Of a stretch of 64,000 nt of DNA, positions 1-10,333 are shown piece by piece. Both the position numbers and the translations under genes were made by a program. Below the pieces are notes generated by a model, which saw nothing but the letters and a program-made list of their open reading frames with translations, did no database searches and was not told the DNA's origin. The stretch is taken from the NCBI GenBank assembly GCA_036365515.1, contig CM070876.1, forward strand, positions 109,712,810 through 109,776,809, in the 5' to 3' direction. The stretch is from Torymus aiolomorphi. Lineage: Eukaryota > Arthropoda > Insecta > Hymenoptera > Torymidae. Within the stretch, counting starts at the first letter, position 1. Each line of letters starts with the position of its first letter.

Positions 1-96
1 TTTTTTTAATTATTTTCTGTATTAATATTTATTTATTTATTTATTCATTCACGTATCATTCATTCATCCATTCTGTTTATTAATAGAATGAGGATC

Positions 97-401
97 GTGG
101 ACTAGAGAGGTTCAAAAAGATTAAAGCGTTTCGTGTCGGGAAAAGAACTTTATTGAAGTCGCCTTGGAGGTGATGGTGGTGCGCTAGCGCGTTGCTGTCT
201 CCTTATCGTCGAGCGCTGAACTGCTTCCTGCCGCCGTGACGAAGCGCCGGCAAGCTTTCATGTAAACTGTAGAAGGGAATGGTGCGAGAGGTAGCTAGGA
301 GAGCGCTGACTGGGCATGCTCTCTCACGCGAGTCGTAGACAACCTTGGAATGTGAGATGTTTCCAGTGTCGAATGTTCGAGACGTTGAATTCCAAACATT
401 C
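97..401 (-). repeat. BEL/Pao LTR (3' LTR of a deleted copy)
   Basis: This stretch is repeated in direct orientation at about 1040-1341 with many scattered substitutions. Read on the minus strand it begins TGTTTGGAATTC and sits directly after the 3' end of a BEL/Pao pol frame, as a 3' LTR should. The outer border is approximate, because the two copies diverge there and I found no clear target duplication. The divergence between the copies suggests an old insertion. Confidence 0.65.
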
Positions 402-1039
402 CGCCCACCTTTGTCGGATTGGCGAACGGGCATCGTTGCTGGATGGAGGGCATCATTGTGTTGGCCGTGCGAAGATCGACCACACGGGTGATACCATCAT
501 TACCTGGATGGATGGCGGTGAAACGGGCTAGTAGCCATTTGGTGGGTGCAGTGAGCTCATTCCTTATGAGCACTAGATCGCTCACTGCAACTGGGTACTG
601 CTGTTGCCTCCACTTTAGACGGGACTGCAGTGACATCAGATATTCTGAGGACCACCTAGTCCAAAAATGTTGAGTCAGCTGACTAATCAATAATCAGTGC
701 TTTGCTTTCTGGTGGAACATTGACACCTGTGACATCTCTTTCAGATACTAAAAAAAACGAACGCTGTATAAGAAAATTTTATAGTGATAGAAATTCCAGA
801 TTAAAAGAATCAGCGGTGAGAGCAGTTAAAGACCTTGAGACAAGGCACGCTTCGACTCGGTAGAGGAGGGTAGCAAGATTTGAGAAGGTGAGAACTTGGT
901 CTCCAATAACGCGGCGCATGTGATGTTTAGCCGATTTAACTGCGGCTTCCCAAATGCCACCAAAATGAGGTGCACTGGGAGGATTGAAGATCCACGAAGT
1001 TCCTTCTTGATCGAGAGACTTAACAACTTGAGATGAGAA
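402..1039 (-). pseudogene. BEL/Pao integrase C-terminal remnant
   Basis: The minus strand from about 1039 to 800 encodes the end of a BEL/Pao integrase core, with the family signature PSAPHFGGIWEAAVKSAKHH containing the last catalytic Glu, then an EACL..SRSL stretch. From 690 to 402 another open stretch encodes the conserved domain downstream of BEL integrases (WSSEYLMSLQ, then VSDLVLIRNE, then HPGNDGITRVVDLRTA). The pieces are in the right order but interrupted by stops, including one soon after SFNLEFLSL near 775. The rest of gag-pol is missing: the 5' LTR copy lies directly against integrase, so this is an internally deleted, dead element. Confidence 0.75.
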
Positions 1040-1341
1040 GGACTGGAGAGGTTCGAAATGATGAAAGCATTTCGTGTCGGGAAATAAACTTTATTGAATT
1101 CAACTTGGAGTTGATGGTGGTGCGCGAGAGCGTTGCTACCTCAATGCTCTCAACTCCTGAACTGCTTCGTATCGATGTGACGAAGCGCCGGAAAGTCTTG
1201 ATGTAAACTGTAGAAGAGGACCGTGAGGGAGGTAGCTAGGAGAGCGCTGATTGGCTGCGCTCACTCACGCGAGCCGTAGTCAACCTTGGAAGGTGAGATG
1301 TTTTCAGCGTCGAATGTTCGAGACGTCGAATTCCAAACACA
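1040..1341 (-). repeat. BEL/Pao LTR (5' LTR of the deleted copy)
   Basis: Diverged direct repeat of 97-401. Shared blocks include TTTCGTGTCGGGAA, GTGACGAAGCGCCGG, GTAGCTAGGAGAGCGCTGA and GTCGAATGTTCGAGACGT. Its inner edge joins the integrase remnant directly, so gag, protease, RT and most of integrase have been lost between the LTRs. A TTAA/TTTA low-complexity run follows at 1342-1385. Confidence 0.6.
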
Positions 1342-1991
1342 TTAATTAATTAATTAATTTATTTATTTATCTATTTATTTATTTACCAGACAAATTATTG
1401 GGTGTATAACTTAATTCTCGGTCTCAAAATTCAATGAATGAATTGTTTTCATTGAAGTTTATTTCTGCTCTATAGTGATCTGAAAGTACTAAGCCTTAGC
1501 ATTAGAACACAGTCAAATAGATGGTAACTCTGTCAATAAAACCTCAAAACCAGTAGTGGATATAATGTCGTTCGAAAAGCAACATTTGAGACACTGCCCC
1601 CTTTTTGCTTTCCAGCTTCAAAAAAATACAGCTGAAGCGCAGGAAATGGTTTGTTCGGCTTTGGGTAAAAATGCCGTTTGCTACAGCACGTTGTAACATC
1701 AACTTTTGATGTTACAATATTTACATTCTTGCCTGCCCGAAGCGAAGGCTTAGTTGCGCCTCATCGTCATGGCCTCTCCCGCATTGTCCTGTTCTCGGTT
1801 GTCTCTCTTGCCTTGTATCGCCATTTGGACATCTGTATCTACGATGATGTCGGGGGGCAGCAGTAGAGGGCCTTTGCCAACGTCAACCACAGGGCTCTAC
1901 AAGCCGTAGCTCGCGATACGCATGCGCGCTAGAGCGCCGGTCGACAAGACGTCGGCAGTCATAGACGTATATATATATATATATATATATA
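1342..1991. other. No gene recognised; low-complexity and unassigned DNA
   Basis: The block opens with a TTAA/TTTA simple run and ends with a (TA)n run at about 1966-1991. In between is mixed-composition DNA, more GC-rich near 1730-1960, with a short palindromic AACATCAACTTTTGATGTT near 1688. Short frames occur but show no family similarity I can name. Confidence 0.5.
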
Positions 1992-2210
1992 TTTCGGAAA
2001 CCGGTACTTTTCAGGATCTATAGTTTTTTCCTCCAGAGTTCGTATATGCTTGACTAAAGAAATAACTCCCTCTCTGCGTTGAAGGTATTAATATAAATCC
2101 TCAAAAGTACCGTTTCATACCGAAAGAATTTTGAGAATGTCCTCAAAAGTCCGAAAAATCCTCAAAGTATCGAATCCGTGCTGACATAGATCCTCAAAAG
2201 CTGCATTTGA
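1992..2210. mobile_element. (TA)n-flanked iteron-armed small element, copy A
   Basis: The element is bounded on both sides by (TA)n. Its core at 2034-2085 contains CAGAGTT and TTGACTAAAGAAATAA. The left arm carries GGTACTTTTCAGGAT and the right arm four copies of the reverse-oriented word (ATCCTCAAAAGTACC at 2097, GTCCTCAAAAGTCCG at 2139, AATCCTCAAAGTATCG at 2157, GATCCTCAAAAGC at 2189). The core recurs at 5636, 7213, 34397 and 38593, but the arm word differs in most copies. Non-coding; the mobilising enzyme is unknown. Confidence 0.55.
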
Positions 2211-2321
2211 TATATATATATATATATATATATATATGGTATCCCATTCTAAAACCACCAGGCAAATATCTCCAAAACTAAGGGAGATGGAAAAAAACTT
2301 TTAATACAAAAGTTGTAGGGT

Positions 2322-2990
2322 TCAGAGGGGCCCAACTGATCGTGACCTTGGTTATGACCTTGAGGTCAATGATCAAGGTCATTTGAAGGTCAAATCAATT
2401 TTTTCAAATGGGAATCCCCACTTTTGACCTCGTAAATGGAAAGAGCTGAAAATTTTACGTTCACATATGTCCTTGAGTCAAGGTCATGGTCATGGTCATG
2501 TTTAAAATCAAAATCAATCAACGCATCAAAACATTCCCATAATTAGGCACACGATACAAATTTTTAAATACAAAAGTTGTAGGGTTCAAAGGGGCCCAAC
2601 TGATCGTAACCTTGGTTATGACCTTGTGGTCAATGATCAAGGTCATTTGAAGGTCAAATCGATTTTTTCAAATGGGAACCCCCATTTTTGACCTCGTAAA
2701 TGGAAAGAGTGGAAAATTTTACGTTCAGATATGTCCTTGAGTCAAGGCCATGGTCATGGTCATGGCCATGTTTAAAATCAAAATCAATAAATGTATCCAA
2801 ACATTTCCATAACTACGCATACGAGTGTTAAATACAGAAGTTGTAGGGTTTGGAGCGGCCCAACTGATCGTGACCTTGGTTATGACCTTGAGGTCAATGA
2901 TCAAGGTCATTTGAAGGTCAAATCGATTTTTTCAAATGGGAACCCCTATTTTTGACCTCGTAAATGGAAAGAGCGGAAAATTTTACTATT
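2322..2990. repeat. Left TIR array of element 1: about three ~260-bp modules
   Basis: Modules begin near AAAGTTGTAGGGTTC at 2322, 2574 and 2838. Each contains GTGACCTTGGTTATGACCTT, GATCAAGGTCATTTGAAGG, a TTTTTTCAAATGGGAA block and ACCTCGTAAATGGAAAGAG. The same modules lie inverted at the right end. They are very rich in AAGGTCA/TGACCTT words. From 2991 to 3279 the DNA is AT-rich with loosely repeated TATT/GACC words and would form the 5' leader of the transposase gene. Confidence 0.8.
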
Positions 2991-3279
2991 TTTACTATTA
3001 TCAATATTTACCAGGGTTAACCACTTATATCAAATAATAACAAAAGTTAATAAGTATTGACCACCTGTATCCAATAGTGACCGGTAGTATTCAGCATTGA
3101 TCGGTAATAGTCAATAATTATTACTGTTTACATCAAATTGTTTTCAAATTGAGCACACTTATATTGGCACAGAAAATTAAACTTTTTCGTTTTGAAATAT
3201 TGTATAGTATAATAACATATTATTTCTTTTGTGGTGTGTTTTGATAAATAATTGCATGTAAATGTACAACTAAAAAAGA

Positions 3280-4337
3280 ATGCCTGACTATTCTGCTAAT
3301 GAAATAGTTGACATTCTTCTTATTTTAGGAGAATGTCGACGAAACTATCGAGAGGCAAGCAGATTGTATCGTGCTCGGTTCCCTCAACGACAACATCCTG
3401 ATCATATGGTAATACGTGACATTGAACTGCGCGGTCGACAAGGAAACTTCGTTCGAAGAAGGAGGACACTGAATGAACACGATTATGAAAATAATCCTCG
3501 CTTTCTTGATGTTCTAGCCATGGTACATTTAAATGTTCATGTCAGTTTACGCGAAATCGAGTTAACAATGGGTATTCCAAGATCTACGGCCAGTAGATAT
3601 TTACGATATGCGCGTTACCATCCTTACCACATTATTCTAAATCAAGCTTTAACTGTGGAAGATTATCGACGGAGAATAACATTTTACCAATGGGCAACAC
3701 AACAAATTACCGATGATGAAAATTTCTTTAACAATGTTCTTTTTAGCGACGAGGCTACATTTCAGAGTACTGGTATGTTGAATCGCCATAATTGCCACTA
3801 CTGGTCTCGTCATTGGATACGAGAAGTTGATCATCAGCATCGCTGGAATGTAACGGTATGGTGTGGTATTATTAACGGATGTCTGATTGGACCTTATTTT
3901 TTTGAAGGTCACGTACTCAACATACTTATTTACAGTTGCTGAGAGACGAGCTGCCACTCTTTCTAGAAAACGTTGATCTCCATACAAGGGCCAGAATGTG
4001 GCTACAACAAGATGGTGCTCCTCCACATTATGCCAAAATTGTCAGAGATTTTCTTAATGAAAGGTTTAACGGTCGATGGATTGGTAGAGGAGGTCCCGTA
4101 GCATGGCCACCAAAATCTCCAGATCTGACATCTCCAGATTTTTATTTATGGAGCTTCCTAAAAAATACAGTCTACCGCAACAGGCCAACTACAAGAGATG
4201 ACATGATTCAAAGGATTACACAAATCTGCTTAAGTATTCCACGCCAAGTATTATTAAATACTGTTAGATACTTTAAAAGGAGAATAGAATGTTGTCAACA
4301 AGTAAATGGTGCAACGTTTGAGCATCTTCTTCAGTAA
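3280..4337 (+). pseudogene. DD41D Tc1/mariner-like transposase, one frameshift
   Basis: The first frame (3280-3942) opens MPDYSANEIVDILLILGECR, a helix-turn-helix DNA-binding region, and contains the first catalytic Asp in LFSDEATF followed by NRHNCHYW and WCGIINGCLIGPYFF. The second frame (from about 3924 to 4337) holds QQDGAPPHYA with the second Asp and SPDLTSPDFYLW with the third acidic residue. Counting gives 41 residues between the last two Asp, hence DD41D. A single-base indel at about 3912-3925 separates the frames. Apart from this break, length and motifs are those of a full transposase of the insect Tc1/mariner-like group, which cuts and pastes DNA at TA sites in the nucleus. Confidence 0.85.
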
Positions 4338-4410
4338 ATGGTGACCGAAACACTTGGATCCTATGACTAAATACACATGAACGTGGAATTTTCCAATGAA
4401 TTTTTAGCTG

Positions 4411-4640
4411 GCCTGATCATCCCCGACCTTGCCTTAACTGGCCGGGTCATCTCCGACCTTGCCTTAACTGACCGGGTCATCTCCGACCTTGCCTTAACTG
4501 GCCGGGTAATCTCCGACCTTGCCTTAACTGGCCGGGTCATCTCCGACCTTGCCTTAACTGGCCGGGTCATCTCCGACCTTGCCTTAACTGGCCGGATAAT
4601 CTCCGACCTTGCCCTAGGTGACCGGGTCATCTCCGACTTT
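4411..4640. repeat. 30-bp minisatellite, about 7.5 copies
   Basis: The unit is GGCCGGGTCATCTCC plus GACCTTGCCTTAACT, repeated with few changes just after the transposase stop codon. Because the unit is divisible by three, both strands stay open: plus-strand decapeptide GRVISDLALT and minus-strand KARSEMTRPV. I take the frames as by-products, not genes. The unit contains CAAGGTCG on the minus strand, close to the AAGGTCA words of the TIRs, so it may have expanded from TIR sequence. Confidence 0.85.
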
Positions 4641-4659
4641 GCTTTTAACTGCACGGAAA

Positions 4660-5511
4660 CTGACCATAACTTTGGCCATGACCTTGACCCAAGGTCATAT
4701 CCGAATTTTTCGGTTTTTCTATTTCCGAGGTCAAAAGTAAGGGTTGCCGTTAAACAAAATTTATTTAACCTTCAAACGACTACCGTAATACGAATTTGAT
4801 TTGGTTTCAAACTGCCATTATTTGCACTTACTTTTTATCATCCTTGACCTCAAGTTCATGGTCAAGGTCACGATCAGTTGGGCCCCTCCAAACACTACAA
4901 CTTCTGTATTTAACACTCGTATGCGTAATTATGGGAATGTTTGGATGCATTGATTGATTTTGATTTTAAACATGATCATGACCATGACCATGGCCTTGGC
5001 TCAAGGACATATCTAAACGTAAAATTTTCCGCTCTTTCCATTTACGAGGTCAAAAGTGGGGGCTCCCATTTGAAAAAATCGATGTGACCTTCAAATGACC
5101 TTGATCATTGACCTCAAGGTCATAACCAAGGTTACGATCAGTTGGGCCCCTCTCAACCCTACAACTTTTGTATTTAACAATTTGTCTCGTATACCTAATT
5201 ATGGGAATGTTTTGATGCGTTTATTGATTTTGATTTTAAACATGACCATGACCATGACCATGACCTTGATTCAAGGACATATCTGAACGTAAAATTTTCC
5301 GCTCTTTCCATTTACGAGGTCAAAAGTGGGGGTTCCCATTTGAAAAAATCGATTTGACCTTCAAATGAACTTGATCATTGACCTCAAGGTCATAACCAAG
5401 GTCACGATCAGTTGGGCCCCTCTGAACCCTACAACTTTTGTATTAAAAGTTTTTTCCATCTCCCTTAGTTTTCGAGATATTTGCCTGGTGGTTTTAAAAT
5501 GGGACACCCGG
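4660..5511. repeat. Right TIR array of element 1
   Basis: Inverted counterpart of 2322-2990 with about three modules. CATGACCATGACC and TTTACGAGGTCAAAAGT words recur near 4970-5060, 5240-5330 and, diverged, 4670-4740. The outer end, CCATCTCCCTTAGTTTTCG to GGGACACCCGG, matches the left outer end inverted, and (TA)n follows directly. Confidence 0.8.
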
Positions 5512-5543
<32 letters not shown>

Positions 5544-5554
5544 TCATTATACGG

Positions 5555-5884
5555 TATTTTGAGGATTTCATAAAGAATTTGTACAATAGTGGTGACACAA
5601 ATATAAACATTGTTATAAACAACCAATAAACAAGCGCGTGACTAAAGAAATAATGACCCTAAGGTTATTGACTAACACCACGACGCCTGCGGCGCCCGCT
5701 TTTACGGAAAAATATCACGGAATTTCCGAAATTGATGTATTAACACACTATTGTGGAAACCGCTGAAAAATCCTCAAAATGCCTCTCGAGTGCTTTGGAC
5801 TTTTGAGGAGACTCCTCAAAATGCCTACAAAATCCTCAAAATTCGGTATATGTGACATATAATCCTCAAAATGCGTCCCAGATG

Positions 5885-5886
<2 letters not shown>
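5555..5886. mobile_element. (TA)n-flanked iteron-armed element, copy B
   Basis: Flanked by (TA)n on both sides. The left arm has ACGGTATTTTGAGGATTT. The right arm has AATCCTCAAAATGCC, ACTCCTCAAAATGCC, AATCCTCAAAATTCGGTA and AATCCTCAAAATGCG. The core at 5636-5672 carries GCGTGACTAAAGAAATAATG. A long inner block (5675-5790) is shared almost unchanged with copy C. No coding capacity is seen. Confidence 0.55.
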
Positions 5887-5953
<67 letters not shown>

Positions 5954-5961
5954 ATATATAT
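5887..5961. repeat. (TA)n microsatellite
   Basis: About 75 bp of nearly pure TA. It separates copy B from a GC-rich block and is the longest of the TA tracts that border the small elements in this window. Confidence 0.95.
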
Positions 5962-6133
5962 TGTAACGGCTGGCGCGTCTCTGTCTGTAAATGTGCGCGA
6001 ATCCGGAGCTCAGATCGAGCCGACCTTCGACGCACGAGATACACACGGGTAGATGCCCGAAAACGTAAACATGCCGCGGCCTTGGAGAAGGCAAGGCCGA
6101 CGATGCCGGCATAAGGATTCGCGAATAGAGTCG

Positions 6134-6195
<62 letters not shown>

Positions 6196-6620
6196 CACGA
6201 GTGTGAGAGCGAGAACGGGCGAGCGAGTGAGGCCGCCGGCGCGCCCGCGATCGTCGATCGGACGCGGCGATCGGCCGACGTCAGCACGGGCCGCCTTTTG
6301 CGCGTACGTGTGTGCGACCGAGAACAGCCGTACTACGCGTGCGCGGGCGCACCACCCGAACCGGCGCGTACTTATAGCACGCGCCGCGTGTGTAATTAGC
6401 AAGTCGCCTCAGGGGACAATAAAGACAATTTTTGTTTTGATTTTACTTGCTCGCGTATTCTATTTCGCATACCCGTTTCCAATTCCTAATTCGGTGGCAC
6501 GATGATGAATACCGCCGGCCTCCGCGGTCGCGAGTACGCAATACTCGCGTGATAACTCAGCAGCTGGGGCAGCACGCTCGAGAGAGACCGCGACGACGAA
6601 GTCGCGCGTTGTAACGGGTC
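5962..6620. other. GC-rich block, possible solo LTR, with (GA)n tract
   Basis: The block begins TGTAACGGCTGG directly after (TA)n, holds a (GA)n microsatellite at 6138-6191, a TATA-like ACTTATAGCACGCG near 6368, and an AATAAA at 6418 followed by a T-rich stretch. The opening TTGTAACGG recurs at 6609. This arrangement (TG start, TATA, polyadenylation signal) resembles a retrotransposon LTR, but no second copy or internal region is in the window. GC-rich DNA without a gene continues to about 6800. Confidence 0.3.
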
Positions 6621-6824
6621 AAAAAGGCGCGGCTGCTGCTGAAAGCAGCCGACGACGAGCAACAGCGCGGAGCTGAGGGGCTGCTAATCGCCGAGGGTTT
6701 GCATGCACCCGTGCTCGTGCCTGTCTATTGCTGCGCCGTCCATCGGCAAGTCCGCTTTGAGATTTAGCGCACCGGGGACAGCTTTTACCCCTTTACTATA
6801 TATATATAATTTTATCCCGCGATC

Positions 6825-7122
6825 CTTTTGAGGATTTCATAAAGGTTTAGGTGTAGATTTTCTACAATAGTGATAATACCCATAATAGGAGGTAAGGGCG
6901 CGCGCTGCTCGCGCGTCATTGTCTACACTAAAAACATCCCTCAGGGTATTGAATAACACCACGACGCCTGCGGCGCCCGCTTTTACGGAAAAATATTACG
7001 GAATTACCGAAATCGATGTATTAACACACTATTGTGGGCACCGCAGAAAAATCCTCAAAATGATAAGCGGGTGCCGACGACTTTTGAGGATGCTCCTCAA
7101 AATGCTGTAATACCGTATGTAT

Positions 7123-7125
<3 letters not shown>
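6825..7125. mobile_element. (TA)n-flanked iteron-armed element, copy C
   Basis: Close relative of copy B: both share the block from ACACCACGACGCCTGCGGCG to TATTAACACACTATTGTGG, and both carry CCTCAAAATG words on the right and TTTTGAGGATTTCATAAAG on the left. The core motif is degenerate here (GTCTACACTAAAAACATCCC instead of GACTAAAGAAATAA). (TA)n follows on the right, and a short TATATATATA lies on the left near 6799. Confidence 0.5.
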
Positions 7126-7162
<37 letters not shown>

Positions 7163-7177
7163 TTATCACTTAACCCC

Positions 7178-7395
7178 TTTATGGAGCCCATCCCTGTATA
7201 TTAGTACCTACGCCCAGAGTTCCCGTATACAAGTGACTAAAGAAATAATCCCTCTCTGTGTATAGAAACTCTAGATCGGGCTCCATAAACGCCGTATAAG
7301 AATATTTTATGGGACCCGGGCTCCATAAAAGAAAACGGGCTCCATAAATATGCTCCTGTGTATAAAAGGGCTCCATAAATCTGGCAAAACAAATA
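7178..7395. mobile_element. (TA)n-flanked iteron-armed element, copy D
   Basis: The arm word is TTTATGGAGCCC on the left (7178) and its reverse complement GGGCTCCATAAA four times on the right (7278, 7318, 7337, 7368). The core at 7194-7274 contains CTGTATATTAGTACCTAC, CCAGAGTTCCC, GTGACTAAAGAAATAAT and AAACTCTAG. This core matches copy F inverted, although copy F has different arm words. Both ends lie in (TA)n. Confidence 0.6.
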
Positions 7396-7650
7396 TATAT
7401 ATATATAGTTGTAAGCGTTATTTGTGTCACGCTGATCCCCCTCGCCCCCCTCGCGACCCTCCTTCAGCCCCTCCCCCCTTCAGCCCCTCCTCAGACCCCC
7501 CCCCCCTCAAAATAACATAAAATTGTGATTTTTGCTTCCTCATAGAAGAAGCCTTGTAACAGTGAAAAAAATTTTCGAAAAAAAATGTTCAGAAAGATGT
7601 TTTAAGGCGATATTTGTGTATATTAGTTGATTTTGGTCATTTTTGTTTTG
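7396..7650. other. Unassigned DNA with C-rich tract
   Basis: A polypyrimidine tract of CCCCTC/CCCTCC words spans about 7435-7510. A similar tract recurs at 8605-8690. No reading frame of interest. Confidence 0.5.
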
Positions 7651-8540
<890 letters not shown>

Positions 8541-9015
8541 TAACTTTGAGGAAGCTACGTGCCAATGAATTGACAGCGGTTTTTACATTATTTTGAGTAT
8601 AACAGAGCCCCCCTCGCCTCCGCACCACCCCCGCCGCCCCCCTCGCACCCCCCTCAGAGCCCCTCGTGACACCCCTCAGACCCCCCTCATTTAAATGTTC
8701 ACTTAAAAGTTCACTTTTTTCATGTATATTATATAAAATTAATAATTTATATTTTTCATATGTTTTATTAATAGGGTATTTTATTTTTTATGGATAATAG
8801 TATATACAAATGTAACGCTTAAGAGTAGTTCTTAATTCTTAATTTCTGAAACGAAAGAATAGATTATTGAGAAAACTACATTAATTTATATAAAGAAAAT
8901 ATATTGAAAACGATATACTTTATTATATTTTTTCCACATCACCTTGGAGGTAAATAGAAATATGCGTTATATTTTTAAGTGGTATCCCCAGTAGGCCTAA
9001 TCCACTGTCTATGTT
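8541..9015. repeat. Dispersed repeat, inverted relative to 30840-31130
   Basis: From about 8740 to 9012 the sequence is the reverse complement of 30845-31125, including GGAGGTAAATAGAAATATGC and AAGTGGTATCCCCAGTAGGC. A shortened copy lies at 9705-9830. The block at 8541-8597 (GAGGAAGCTACGTGCCAATG) also recurs at 52513-52570. The elements are unidentified; the frames here are short and unsupported. Confidence 0.6.
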
Positions 9016-9044
9016 ACTATAAAATTTTGAAAGACATGAAAAGG

Positions 9045-9670
9045 ATACAGCCACAGATATGTGAAGCTTACGAAGAAGTTGACGATCTCAGACACAATAA
9101 GATGGTCCTTGGATATGTACGTAAAGCATATGTAAATAATAGATTGAAAATATCTATAACTAATTTTAAAGATATACATAAAGCAAAATTCTAATAATAT
9201 CAAAGTTGTGGATACATCTATAACTCCTTTGGATAAACTTTTAGAAGGATATAAATCTATAGTCAGAAGCTTTCTCTGAAAGTAATTAATATTTAAAGAG
9301 GAAGTTAAAGAAGGAATAAATGGTAACATTTAACGAAGGAAATTTAAATTATCAATTTATAATTAAAAAGATTTACCATGTTGGAAAGTGATTAATATTT
9401 AAAGAGGAATATTGAAAGAGGAAATGGAGGAAATGTAAATTACGAATAATAAGGAAAACCTTGGGCCTTATCCGTAATGTAGATATTTCGAATATGTGAA
9501 ATTTATGAAAAAGTTAATGATATCAGATACAATAAGATTGTCCTTGGATATATACGTAAAGCATGTATTAACTACAGATACATCTGTGTCTGTGAGGATG
9601 TTCGGCAATATTCGTAAGGGGTCGGCAGAATCTAATAATTTCTTAAACGATATAGATTTGTGCATAAAAA
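9045..9670. repeat. Duplicated unidentified segment (9045-9230 and 9480-9665)
   Basis: Two diverged direct copies share words such as ACAATAAGAT, GTCCTTGGATAT and TACGTAAAGCAT. Both also contain a short open frame with a similar peptide (ICEAYEEVDDLRHNKMVLGY in the first copy). This could be a decayed coding repeat, but I do not recognise the family. Confidence 0.4.
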
Positions 9671-9952
9671 AATTAATATAAATGAAGTATCTATAACGTT
9701 TTTTATTTTTTCCACATCACCTCAGAGGTAAATAAAAAGATGCGTTTTATTTTTAAGTGGTATCCTCAGTAGGCCTAATCCAATGTCTATGTGACTATAA
9801 AATTTTGAAAGGCATGAAAAGAATAAAAATGATATTATATTAAATAAATTTGTTTAAATTGAATGATTTAAAAGTAGTGAAATGATAACACAGCAAATGT
9901 GTGAGAACAACCCAAGGCTTAAATAAAAACTCCTTTAGTTAATATTTTTTCC

Positions 9953-10004
9953 ATAAATACCGGCAACGTTTCGTCCCTGGTATGGGACCTCTTCAGGCCT
10001 TTAT
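9953..10004 (-). ncRNA. Hammerhead-ribozyme-like motif of PLE 1
   Basis: On the minus strand the order is: helix I strand AUAAA plus GGC, core CUGAAGAG, helix II GUCCC/GGGAC with a 6-nt loop, core GAAAC, then GUU followed by GCC, a 4-nt bulge and UUUAU. GGC pairs with GCC and AUAAA with UUUAU, closing helix I. Helix III would be only the self-complementary ACGU, so activity might need a dimer. Hammerhead motifs are known from Penelope-like elements. Cleavage is predicted after GUU (9965). Confidence 0.6.
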
Positions 10005-10333
10005 TAAAAAATAATAAAAATTATAATTGTATAGTAATGTTTTCACAATAAATATGGATGTTATAAACTTTGTTATTGTATAGAAGTCAAAAAATTAATG
10101 GTCATACCATAATACTTAAATAACTAATATCACATCAGAGACGAATACGTCTCTATCGTCGTACGCGTTTTCAGTCTATGGCAGTCATATAATAGATGTA
10201 AGTATGTAACAGAGTCAACGCAGGCGGAGATACCCGAAGGTACCCGAACTTACTTATTCACGTATACATAGAAAGCCATAATAGAACACCTTCACACAAA
10301 CAAAGAGAAATTTCAAACAGAGAATAGTTATAC

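Larger units (their letters stand above)
2236..5511 (+). mobile_element. Tc1/mariner DD41D transposon with long repetitive TIRs (element 1)
   Basis: The ends are inverted copies starting near GGTATCCCATTCTAAAACC on the left and, read from the right, CCGGGTGTCCCATTTTAAAACC. Both lie inside (TA)n, consistent with the TA target preference of the superfamily. The inverted ends run for about 700 bp or more and consist of tandem ~260-bp modules (features 2322-2990 and 4660-5511). Inside are a frameshifted transposase gene and a 30-bp minisatellite. The element is full length in structure but its transposase is broken. Confidence 0.85.

Noticed and set aside
4367..4799. Frames on both strands encoding decapeptide repeats (GRVISDLALT, KARSEMTRPV)
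   Set aside because: The 30-bp minisatellite unit is divisible by three, which keeps frames open by chance; there is no conserved domain and it lies inside a transposon.
5825..6505. Frames through TA and GA microsatellites and the GC-rich block
   Set aside because: Low-complexity translations (Ile-Tyr, Arg-Glu, Leu-Ser runs) with stops avoided by composition only.
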